From Owenia fusiformis (Eukaryota; Annelida; Polychaeta; Sabellida; Oweniidae), in the NCBI GenBank assembly GCA_903813345.2, contig CAIIXF020000001.1:29873915-29937914 (forward strand): 64,000 bases of DNA. Reading direction: 5' to 3'. Under the pieces are notes generated by a model, which saw nothing but the letters and a program-made list of their open reading frames with translations, was not told the DNA's origin and searched no databases. Shown here piece by piece: positions 49,905 to 60,300 of the stretch (its first letter is position 1; each line of letters opens with the position of its first letter). Position numbers and translations under genes: made by a program.

Positions 49905-50275
49905 CAGTACAGTAAAACTGTCATAGTGAACACCTCTTTAGTGAAGATCTGTGCCCAGTGATATGCCTCTACTCTATTGAACACCTGTGTATATTATAGT
50001 GAACACCGATTCCGTCCCAGTGAGTTCAGTACAGTAAAAATATCCTAATGAACACCTCTTTAGTGAAGATCTGTGCCCAGTTAAAACATGCGTCTACTCT
50101 ATTGAATACCTGTGTATAGTGAACACCAATTCCCAGTACAGTAAAACTGTCATCATGAACATCTCTTTAGTGAAATACTGTGCCCAGCGAACATATGAGT
50201 ATACTCTATTGAACACCTGTGTGTAAGCGAACACCAATTCCCAGCCAGTGATTTCAGTAACTTTTAGAGGGGATT
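49905..50275 (+). repeat. Tandem array of pogo/mariner-terminus-like units
   Basis: Three units of about 108-121 bases each open with CAGTACAGTAAAA (49907, 50028, 50136), then GAACACCTCTTTAGTGAAGA, CTGTGCCCAG and TACTCTATTGAACACCTGTG. The opening word resembles the terminus of the adjacent MITE at 50283. Confidence 0.75.
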
Positions 50276-50282
50276 GTACCTA

Positions 50283-50738
50283 CAGTAAAATCTGTCTAAT
50301 CCAAGGGACCAGCTCAGAGCGTTCGGATTAGGAGGTGTTCACATTTTGAGGTTTCGCATTTGCAAGATTTGGGTTTTTGAAGAAATAGAAACAAATTCTC
50401 AATAAATATTATAGTTCTTTTGACTACTTAGCTTTGGCATTAGAGTGACATAAAAATCTGATTCAAATGAATTTAGTCATCCTAGAAAGCCCCACCATGA
50501 GTGAGATCGTTCAAGTTTTTTTCAAATATTTGATCAATTTATGGAACATGTGATATTTTATGTGTTCAGATTAGATAGGTTAATTTTCAAACATGACTGT
50601 TCACTGTCAAAATTGGGAGATGTTCATATTTCAAGTTTTTTAAACATTTGAGTCAATGGGAGAAAAAACGGGACCAAAAAATGTTAAAATTGGGAGGTGT
50701 TCGGATTAGCCAAGTGTTCAGATATACAGGTTTTACTG
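50283..50738. mobile_element. Pogo/mariner-type MITE, TA target site
   Basis: Ends CAGTAAAATCTGTCTAATCC and CAGGTTTTACTG, inverted, with TA at 50281-50282 and 50739-50740. Inner arms share GTTCGGATTAG and GGAGGTGTTC. No coding capacity. Confidence 0.8.
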
Positions 50739-50798
50739 TACTACAATTGTTTTCAATCTTTTGGAGGAAAGTGTACATCATTCCAGAGAAATGACAGA

Positions 50799-52902
50799 TG
50801 CACTGTATATACAGTGATCGCCTACTATTAAAAGTGCGTGATCAAAGACTCGACAAGATGCGCAAAATTCAAATATTTTGTAACGGTTACTTTTAAAAGA
50901 TTTATTTGTGTTTATATTACAGGCTACTGGTGATTCAATTAGGTTTTGTAGGCACAAGAACACCCATATGCTTTGAGAAATATATATTAGTTTGACCATT
51001 TTTCGTATATGTTATTGATTTTACAATTTAAAGATATAAATGCGATACAATATGTGTTATTTTATTTAAAAAGCTTGAAAATATCAAAAACAATAGAACA
51101 TTTTTACTCTCTTTAATTTTTTATACTTAGGTAGGGTCTTGGACTTCCATTTGACCATGATGAAATTCACGTTTCCCCTTCAATAACATGGAATAAATAT
51201 TTTAACACAGAAACGAATGGATCAGCCAATAGCGTGAGTTTCAGCAAACCATACACCCATATCTATATGCTTTTCAAGAGAAGAAAATGGGGATCTCGCA
51301 AAATGTATGTCCAAACTGATTCAGTCAATTAAATGGTCACTGTGTGTGTGTTCATTTTGTTTGTCTGCCTAGATTTGAATACATTACCATTAAATGATAT
51401 ATACATTGAACCTCTAGAACCTGCTAAGTGAAACACCTCTTGAAGCGTAACACCTTACAAGTGGAACTGTTTTTTAAGTTCCATTTTAGTCCATTTATTT
51501 AACGCCTCTGATCCCAAAGTATGAGAACTATACACCTTGGCATTCAAGATGATTGTCGAATTGTAATGTAATTGTAATTGTAATAAAATATAAAATCTGA
51601 ATTGTACATTATCTATTTCATTGGGGAGTTAAATCATTCTTTTGCAGCAAGGTATCAATAAGTAATGTAATGACGTAATAACCTTCAGTAGATGCCAGTA
51701 GTCAGTTCCCAGTTTCACCACGAGGTGGCTAACTTGGGTCATATATAAATGACAGGTATAAGGGAAAACTCCTCTTAGGTATTCAATATTCAGTCAACTA
51801 AGGTCTATAAGTGATTAGCTTGAGAATTTTAGAATTGTATGTAATCGAATGCAAAATAAACGATTAGTGAGCGTTTTTAGAGAAACTCTACAAAATGTGA
51901 AATAAATACCATGCTATTATCTCTAATGACAGAGTTATGTGGATCGATGGGACCGAGTAAAAGTTCCAGTTTAGGCTTTGCTCAGAGGGGTATCATCTCA
52001 GATTAACTGGTGGACACTATTGGAGAATGAGAGTCTATTGTAATTTCAGAATCATTTATTGTCATTTCATTACTAATTGATATTCTCGTTCTATTGCAAT
52101 TTCATTGGTAATTTTATTTGATTTTGTAGCAGTTGTTGAATCAGAGATTCTGGATGATTTCATTCGATTATTGTCAATCACTGAAATTGTCATGAATTCA
52201 TCACTTTCTACAAGTATGTGTTTATTAATTGATTTCACTTCATTTGGTATTATTCCAGAGAAATTTCGAATTCTTGTTATCATTCTAGATTTGCCTCTAT
52301 TTTCAGTAATCTTTCTCATCTTCATCTCTTCTTCTTCATGATGTTCTACAAGGTGGTTTATAATGATTTGAAATTTAGGAGTTCGTAATGAAGGACAGTA
52401 AAATCATGTAAACCCAACCACTCTGAAATGCAAAGAACATATCATTAGAATCCACATGGTAAAATCACCCACTTGGCTGATCATAAATTGTTTTCATAAC
52501 ATCCTTCTTACTCGATACTGAAGGGGAGTTGGAACGTCTGATATGCATGTAATGTTAAGTATTATGTATATTAACCATAAGCATGTTGGTTTTGTGGTTT
52601 TGGTAATCTAAAAACAGAAAATTTGGTGAAATATACATTTTCATTCGGCGGTTTTTTGATTTTGCTTCATTTATTAACTCAGTTCAGGTATTTCGGTTGA
52701 ACCAATCACCGAATCCTGTTACCAAATGAATCTTGAGTCTCTTATACAGCATATGGAATACCATCTGTAGGTAAAATGTCATAAAGGTGGTAAAGAAAAG
52801 AGAAACAAACATACCTTTCCTCCGACATTTCGAATTTTGCGCATCTTGTCGAGTCTTTGATCACGCACTTTTAATAGTAGGCGATCACTGTACATACAGT
52901 GA
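50799..52902. repeat. 2.1-kb segment bounded by a 70-bp near-identical inverted repeat
   Basis: 50799-50869 and its inverse (about 52830-52900) agree almost base for base (TGATCGCCTACTATTAAAAG, GTGCGTGATCAAAGACTCGA, CAAGATGCGCAAAATTC). On the minus strand the right copy sits in an open frame (DRLLLKVRDQRLDKMRKIR) that ends at a good donor (GGAAAG|GTATGT), so it might be an exon of an unrecognised gene or of a transposon. Confidence 0.6.
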
Positions 52903-53537
52903 GGTGACACACTGTTATGGGAACTGGTCATATCAGATGTTCCCACGCTTTTCGTCCAGAAGAGGTCACTTCCCAGGATTATAGATGAACCCTTGGCCAA
53001 TCAATGATATAGTTTACATAAGAGAAGTATGACTGTATGAATTCTGGGATATTCCTGTTTTGTTGAGACAGGTGAGAATAAAATTAACCCTTTGCAAATT
53101 TGATCAATACTGCCTCCAATCATCCAATACTTGGCTCAGTTAAAATAGTTGATTTATATTTGAATTCGATAATAACATTTAAAAATTAAATGTGTAGTAG
53201 ACTAGTAATACTTTAGTACCTCTTATTAATTAATGTATAATATTACAACATACAAAATGATGTAGGCAATTTGTTTCATAAAAATCTAAAAGTAAAATTC
53301 ATAATTTAAATTTACCCTCTGGGAGCCCCAAAATTTTAGAAAATGCATTTTCTTGGTGATGTATTTTCTAAACTACCAAACAAAAGAGACCAATAAGAAT
53401 AAGAGTTATCAAGATGTTCTCTTGAGTATTGCATTGTGGGTAATTATTCAAGAACACATTCCAATAAAAACATAATTTGTGGGAGAATGTTCACTTTCTG
53501 TATTGTCATAATTATGATGAATTCCAATTTTTATTAA

Positions 53538-53941
53538 GGTTCAGCTGGAAAGTAACATTTTGGTAAAAAATTGCTATACCTGCACATGTTATTTTCTGGT
53601 ACATAATTAAGTATGAAGGCATGTGTGTATTTCCTTGCTTTTTTCAGGAAAGTATCATTACACTGTCTACTTTTAGTAAACCTGGAAACAGGTCAATGGT
53701 AGCTCCTGTGTTGTCTGGAAACTTTGAAAGAAAATTTGGAAAAACAGGAAGTGTGAAATATCAGAATTCCCTGGAGTTCCCTTTGAACGCCTACCAGATA
53801 TTCTAAAAGAAGACAATGTAATGATACTTTCCTGAAAAAACCAAGGAAATTGATACATGCCTTCATACTTTATTTTGTACCAGAAAATAACATGTGCAGG
53901 TATAGCAATTTTTTACCAAAATGTTACTTTCCAGCTGTACC
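53538..53941. mobile_element. 404-bp palindromic MITE with TTAA target duplication
   Basis: Ends GGTTCAGCTGGAAAGTAACA and its near inverse (TGTTACTTTCCAGCTGTACC), flanked by TTAA at 53534-53537 and 53942-53945. The arms of about 150 bases share GCTATACCTGCACATGTTAT. A TTAA duplication is typical of piggyBac-type elements. The two small ORFs facing each other are arms of the same repeat. Confidence 0.85.
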
Positions 53942-54274
53942 TTAAATTATCAAGATGTATGTAGAAGATCATGTTTTTATTTTTGAGTTATTTCTTTTAA
54001 TCATCAATAAAAAGTACAAAATAAGATTTTCTTGGAATGTGTACATTCTCCAATTTTGAAAACCCATGGCAATGTTTATGTATGAAATATGGGAAGTTGC
54101 CTACCCTTCTAGTTGAAAGCCCATGGGCTAACAAAGTCAGCACTATCAATACCCTTTGCATTCGTTTGACTTCACTTCTTAAAAGAGCTTCGTCTTCACT
54201 CTTTCAAACTAAAATAAACCTGTGAACTCACTGCGCCAATCAGTGTTCGTCTGCCAAATTTGACCGACGTTCTA

Positions 54275-54511
54275 CAGTTGGGGACAAAAATAAATGACAG
54301 GTCGATTTTCGATCACCATTTCCTAATTACGGTGGTCTGAAAGCCCATAATTTCCAATATTGTCTAGATACATATCCCTTAAAATTTGCATATTTTACAT
54401 TTTGTATAATCTCATCCACTGATTTATGGCCTCTTGTAAATTCTCTTATTTTTAACATGGGAAATCCTCACTTCAGCAAATCCACCTGTCATTTATTTAT
54501 GTCCCCAACTG
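54275..54511. mobile_element. 237-bp Tc1/mariner-type MITE
   Basis: Ends CAGTTGGGGACAAAAATAAA and TTTATTTATGTCCCCAACTG, with TA at 54273-54274 and 54512-54513. The inverted repeats continue to TGACAGGT. Confidence 0.88.
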
Positions 54512-54737
54512 TATATATGGTCATTCCTTCTGACGTCATCCTTGAGCCCGGAATTGGCCAATGACATTCGCATATTTAATTAGCACGCTGATTTGTGGAA
54601 GAAAGGTCAGCGCATAGGCCAGAAGTGATTTATTACCCAAACTGTCACCCGTACCCGTCGTTGGGGTGGGGCTACTAAACTGTAATATGGTCTCTACTAG
54701 GTAGAGTGTAGTTTAACTAGACTCTGCGCGCAGGGTA

Positions 54738-54820
54738 CACTATCAATGGTATACTCTACCTTTAGTAATATATAATAGTTTTTCTCTATTATATATTACT
54801 AAAGTAGATCAACCATTGAT
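54738..54820. repeat. Hairpin abutting the CACGGTG element
   Basis: An 18-base perfect stem TTTAGTAATATATAATAG (54761-54778) pairs with 54786-54803 over a 7-base loop and extends outward imperfectly (ATCAATGGT against ACCATTGAT). CACTATCAA at 54738 is the inverse of TTGATAGTG at 56506, just beyond the next element. Confidence 0.75.
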
Positions 54821-56505
54821 CACGGTGTTATAGCATGACAGATACGACAAGGCAATTGGCCAAATTTTGCGGTAACGATAACAAAAAATGGCGGACGGGA
54901 AAGACAGCATGTCCTCTTTTTCGCCTGTAGGCAAGATTCACAGTAAGCTTTCCTTTTCAACTAGTTCCATTCGGTGATGCATATGTGAATGGTTATAAAG
55001 ATTGAGTTAAATATGTCGTGTGGTCTACAAGAAGCAGAATATAAGCTGTAAACCTACCCAGCTGAGATTTCGAAGTTCATAATTTTTAGTCCTTTTTCGT
55101 GTTTTCTCAGTATATGTGCCTCAGAGCCACTCAAAATACTAACTGTACGTAAACTGTGTATAAACAAGCCATAAAATGACAAATGCAGAACAGAAATTTG
55201 GTGAATATTGTAGATAATAAGGTTTCAATCGCAAGGTCGTTAGACAGATACGTATGTATTGCATGCTTTTTTATGGACAGGAACGCATTGTATTAGTTTT
55301 ACATTAGATGTTAGCGGACGGTTACATGCAAGTTCCTGTCAAGTCAAGGTCCCTAGTTGAATAGCTCTCTCTGTGTGAACTGCCTATATTTGTTTTCAGG
55401 ACTCGCAAGAGACGCTCTTGCTTGAGCCTCTATAGGGCAAGGAAAAAAATAGCGAAAGCCAATGAAAGTGAAAATGATTGTAATGAAGAGGCAAAGGAAG
55501 ACATAAGTAACAACGAGCAGGCGACGGAAGAAAACAACTACAAATTAATTGATGATGTCATGAGTGACATTAGACATATATTACCATTATTACAAATCAT
55601 ATTCAGCTGTTTATGTCACCATCGTCATAATAGTGGAATAACGTCATTTCAACGTTATTACTATTATTACTATTATTACCATTACCATTACCATTACCGT
55701 TAATGCCCAGGGCTGAAATAGCAAATTTGAAATAGAAAATCTTACGCACTGAACGATATCACTTTTCCCGGGAAACATAGCCGGGCGGATAATATCATTA
55801 TTGCCCGACTAAAGTCATTAACGCCCGACACAATATTGCTCACGTCAATATAGCAATTTAAATGCCTTCTCAACTAGTACTAAAACCCCTAGAACAGGCC
55901 CTGCAAGGTGGTAATAATACGATTTCATCTATTATAGCTTACAAAACTCAAATCCGGTTGAAAAACATTTCAATTTTGGATCACAAGCGATATGAAATGA
56001 TTCGGTTTTACAAATATGAACGAGGTTAGCGTAACTGTCTATCAATTTTTGGCGTATCCGCAAATTCAAAATACATTATTATGGCTTGAGTAGAACATAT
56101 TAAGTGGTTTACAATGCTTAATTGGCTTTGTATGATCGTATGTAGGTTACCTTTATATACACCAAGGTTGTTGCGCAATGTAGATCATGCCCTAACGAGG
56201 AAAAGAAACAAATAACTAAATTTTATGAAGTTTTGAATTTCAAACTCGACAGTTTTTCGCTTATTTCATGTTATCCATGGGCGTCGATTTGCAAAGACTA
56301 CGTTCAAAATAAACATTACTGAATGCATCACCGAATGCGACGCTTACATAAATCTTTCATGTTTCTATTGATACGCAGTAGTAGAACATAATGCACCTAC
56401 CTTAGCTTTCTGTTTCATCGTGGCCATTTTATTGGATAAATCAGTGATCGTATTCGACTAACCTCGTTTTCAGAGGTGGCGTATCCGTCATGCTATAACA
56501 CCGTG
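54821..56505. mobile_element. Transib/RAG-like element with CACGGTG termini and 5-bp TSD
   Basis: Terminal inverted repeats of about 28 bases (CACGGTGTTATAGCATGACA at left; CACGGTGTTATAGCATGACG inverted at right, then GATACG in both) are flanked by TTGAT at 54816-54820 and 56506-56510. A CAC-initial heptamer and a 5-bp TSD are the pattern of Transib and RAG-related transposons. No transposase-like protein is seen inside; ORFs are short. A (TAC/TTA)n microsatellite lies at 55658-55700. Confidence 0.6.
55655..55702. repeat. Trinucleotide/hexanucleotide microsatellite
   Basis: TATTACTATTATTACTATTA followed by (CATTAC)n and CCGTTA. It produces the Tyr/His-rich tail of a spurious ORF. Confidence 0.8.
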
Positions 56506-57155
56506 TTGATAGTGCTGACTTTGCTTTCAACTCAAGGGTCTACGCTTCCCACATTTCATACATAATCATAGTCCAACTTCATTAAACTCAATAACGGCGT
56601 TCTTTGCTATTAGGAATTTTGTTGGTCATTATTGGGTTTAACCCCCTTACTATTCTTTCCTTTATGAAAGTCCTTATTCAAATCAGCCCCATAACTATAC
56701 TTGTGTATTGAAATCTTTGGGTTAAAAATAGGCTGGATTTAATGGTTATTTAGATAAAATTAAGCTTTGAATCAACAACTGACAATGTTTTAAAACCCCA
56801 AGATTTCAATACAATAAAGTAGTTGTGGGATGACTTGAAAAATCGACCCCACATTTATGGGGTAATTTATGTATGGTCCAAACTGAAGGGAGAAGGGCAA
56901 TTTGTGATTGGGATTCAGACGATTGGGATTTGGATCATTGGGATTTGGACCAATGGTGTGCCCTCACTATTTCAACCCCACGTAGATGATATCCTATTAT
57001 CCTCACACCAATATGCCAAGAGTTACAAATTTCCTCTGAAAATAGGGATGTGGGAAAAGCCGGAAGACTTGCTGAGGATAAGATCAAGGGAGACATCAGG
57101 GAATCTGTACCTGGAAACCTCTCCCCCACTACATAAAAATGTTTGATATTTTTAG

Positions 57156-57324
57156 ATGAGGACAATAGACCAGGGTTATGTGTCAACTGTAGGATGTTTG
57201 AGACCCCAGACTATTCACACCTCACCAAAAGCTCAATATTTGAAGAGATCTATGAGCCTGCAGAAGATACATTCTTGTTACTAGATGCCATTGAAAAGGA
57301 TTATAAAAATATAAAATCAATCAA
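57156..57324 (+). CDS. N6AMT1: N6AMT1 first coding exon (includes an upstream open stretch)
   Basis: A TTTTTAG acceptor at 57155 and an AA|GTATGT donor bound the exon. The coding start is ATG 57194 (MFETPDYSHLTKSS and on). The 13 codons before it (EDNRPGLCVNCR and neighbours) are open but have no human counterpart, so I take them as 5'UTR. Confidence 0.85.
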
Positions 57325-60300
57325 GTATGTCAAAACTCTTTTTAAAATAAGACTTTTATATATGCATTGCACATTCCTGTTATTCAATATAGTTTTTTGA
57401 TCTTCAATCTAGTCTATGCTAATCTTGCACAATTGCGGAACTTTGCATCGATTTTTTAAAAAATTAATTTTCCATTGGATTGAATTGAGAGGCTAATTTC
57501 ACATTTGCTTTTTAGACCCCTAGTTTGCCTAGAAGTGGGATGTGGTAGCGGCATTGTTATAACCTTCTTGGCTAAGACATTTGGCAGCAACTTGTTCTAC
57601 TTGTAAGTAAGCTTACATTCGTGTTCCACTGCAAGCGTATTTGATATGAAGTAATACTCCACCACTTCAAAAGATTCTTGCAAATATATCAAATTATCCC
57701 TGGCAATATAACATTGATGGAATGTATAATATTAATTGCATTTTGCTATTCAAAAACTGTTCAACTGGAAGCTTTGAATTTTATACAAAAAATAGATGGC
57801 ATCTTAGTCATTCACATTTAATAATGTTGAAACAACGAACACCAATGTATCCTATAACAGAGTCAGTTTCATTGACGTAAAATATTCTTGTTTATCATTG
57901 ATACTTATTCAATACCTCACATGAAAGTGATTCTGATTTAGGAATAAGTATTAATATTTTTTCATCTTGTAGAGCTACTGATATTAACCCTATAGCTGCC
58001 AAGGCCACTCGAGAAACTGGGTTACAAAATGGAGTCAGTATTGAGGTCTTCATCTCAAATCTGGTGAGTATTCCATATCAAACACCATAGTAAAGCAGAA
58101 CACCTCATTTATTGTTATACCCAAAACACAGTATTTCACTTGTTCATCACTGGAAAACATTCATACTTGTTAAAGCATTAATTTTGAGATCACTTCCATA
58201 ACCTCTGGAGTTATATGCATGTGCCTAAAATTGATAGGAATAAACTTTAGTTACTCGGAACAGAGGAGTTGATTGTTGGAATTTCATAATAACCTTGTTA
58301 TTAAATCCCTATACCTTTCTATTTTGAGGAGGGGACTTATAACTTACCCTAATACCCAAGGCCTGTTTTATGAAAACCTTATAAAAATGTACAGTACCCC
58401 TGGGCTTTTCGTGTGTTATGTGTAGATTGATCACTCTTGAAAAAATATTTGTTCAAAAAGATGGCACTGCATTCATGTTAATGGTGCAATCAGTTTAGTT
58501 CATGACATACAAGCAGGATTGTTCATTATTAGTACAAAGTATGGCATGACATTAAACATGGTACACATAGCAAAATAGCAATTTATTCCATAAATGTTAA
58601 TACATAGAGAAATATTTTGTGTTTTAGGGGGACGCAATGCTGCCAAGGTTAACTGGTCTCATTGATGTTATTGTGTTTAACCCTCCATATGTTGTCACTC
58701 CATCAACAGAGGTATGTACACTGGTGTTATATTGTACTTGAGACTATGGGGTGTTTGGCTGTAGGGTGTCACAATGTATGCAGCAGAGGTATGTACACTG
58801 GTGTGATATTGTACTTGAGACTAAGGGGCGGTTGGCTGTAGGGTGTCACAATGTATGTGAGACAGAGGTTTGTACACCGGTGTTATATTGTGGGTGGTTG
58901 GCTGTAGGTTGTCACAATGTATGCAACAGAGGTATGTACACCGGTGTTATATTGTACTTGAGACTAAGGGGTGGTTGGCTGTAAGGTGTCACAATGTATG
59001 TGAGACTGAGTGACATCCACATGTCCATCCATTTATCTGTTTGGGCTATAATTTAAACACTAATCAGATTATAGATTGCTGCTAAGAAAGGATCATAGGC
59101 CAAGGGTGATAGAAATAATTTTCAAATAAAGATGGCATGGTAATCGATCTGTGTTTATTAATAGAATTCTGCCGCTGCCATTTTGTTCGTTGAAATTTGC
59201 TACTTCATGGTAACTATGCAACCAGATAATTAATTATTTAGAGTACCCTTAAAGAGAACATATAGAACATACTTTATCCCCAACTCTTGAATCTAATTAA
59301 ATTTGCTCTTAATGACTCTAATAAAACTTTAATGCGGTCACTTTGACAATGTTGCTAGTACATGTAGAGTTAATTGCAAATGTCCTCGTGTTTTCTTATA
59401 AAGAGAGCTTTTCAGTGAAAGACTTAAAACAGACCAGCTGTGGTGATTATGTGCCTCATACACTGCCCATTAATTGTTTTCCCCCGAGCATTCCACCTTT
59501 ATGCATTTGTGGTACATGTATATATAAAAACAGGGAATACAATCAATACATGCTACTGACGGAGCATAAAGGTACGCAATTCACATATAATCTAAGGAAT
59601 AAAGACTAGTATCCTGTGATTAATGGCAACTTTTGTTATGATGATAAGGCATCCAGAAAGGAGGAGGGAAATTATTGCAACAGATTTCGGATAGTCATAT
59701 GTTGGATTTTGGCTATTCTCTGAGTATTTAAACAGGTGCATATGATAAATCAATGCATTACCTCCAAGAAAAGCACTCATAGATATGATAAAATGATTTT
59801 GACCCTGAGACAGGGGAGGTGCAAACAACTCACCCATATGTTTTTTCTGAAATTATGTTCTGATTTTCAACCCCATCCAACCCTGCTTTTTCAATTTTTG
59901 TTGCATCAATATGTTGTGTTTTGACACACAGTTAACCACTTTTAAGGAATACGTAATTCCTACAGGGGTTTTAAAGATATCCATTATGGGTGACCAAAAT
60001 TAACTGAAAGCAATGGATTGCATGGGTTTTCCCAATGGGAAAATAACATGGGAAATATTGTTTTCCACTTTATCTAAAAGGAATCACTTATTCCTTTAAA
60101 GGGGTTAACTGTGTCAAAACACAATATATTTATGCAAGAAAAATTAAAAAACCCGAGTGGAAGGGGTTGAAAATCAAGAAAACATTTCAGAAAAAACATG
60201 TGGGTGGGTTGTTTGCATCTACCCTGTCTCAAAGTAGGAATTATTTTATCATCTCTAGAAGTGCTTTTCCTGGAGGTTATGCATTGGCCTAACATATGCA

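Larger units (their letters stand above)
49048..54136. repeat. About 5-kb segment bounded by diverged long inverted repeats
   Basis: The left arm starts CTAACCATGGGCTTTCAACT (49050) and AGAAGGGTATG, and ends near GGCTCCCAGAGGG (49316). The right arm has the inverses near 54099-54132 and CTCTGGGAGCCCC at 53318, with CACCAAGAAAATGCA shared. The right arm is interrupted by the TTAA-flanked MITE at 53538. It could be an old large DNA transposon carrying nested insertions. It starts about 220 bases upstream of the ABT1 start codon. Confidence 0.55.

Noticed and set aside
52062-52325. 87-codon minus-strand ORF with Arg/Lys-rich peptide
   Set aside because: No family recognised. Joining it to the upstream exon-like frame through the acceptor near 52422 puts it in the wrong frame and stops after about 15 codons.
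53621-53858. Two facing ORFs sharing FFQESIITLS
   Set aside because: They are the two arms of the TTAA-flanked palindromic MITE read on opposite strands.
54888-55703. A possible two-exon gene (ATG at 54888, MADGKDSMSSFSPVGK..., then a Lys/Glu-rich frame from 55422)
   Set aside because: The donor CACA|GTAAGC leaves phase 1, and after the acceptor at 55399 that phase meets a stop within eight codons. The charged frame has no ATG start and its tail is microsatellite. It lies inside a transposon.
56880-56970. GATTGGGATT-type short repeats before N6AMT1
   Set aside because: Only three or four degenerate units (CAGACGATTGGGATTTGGAT...); too little to call a satellite or an exon.
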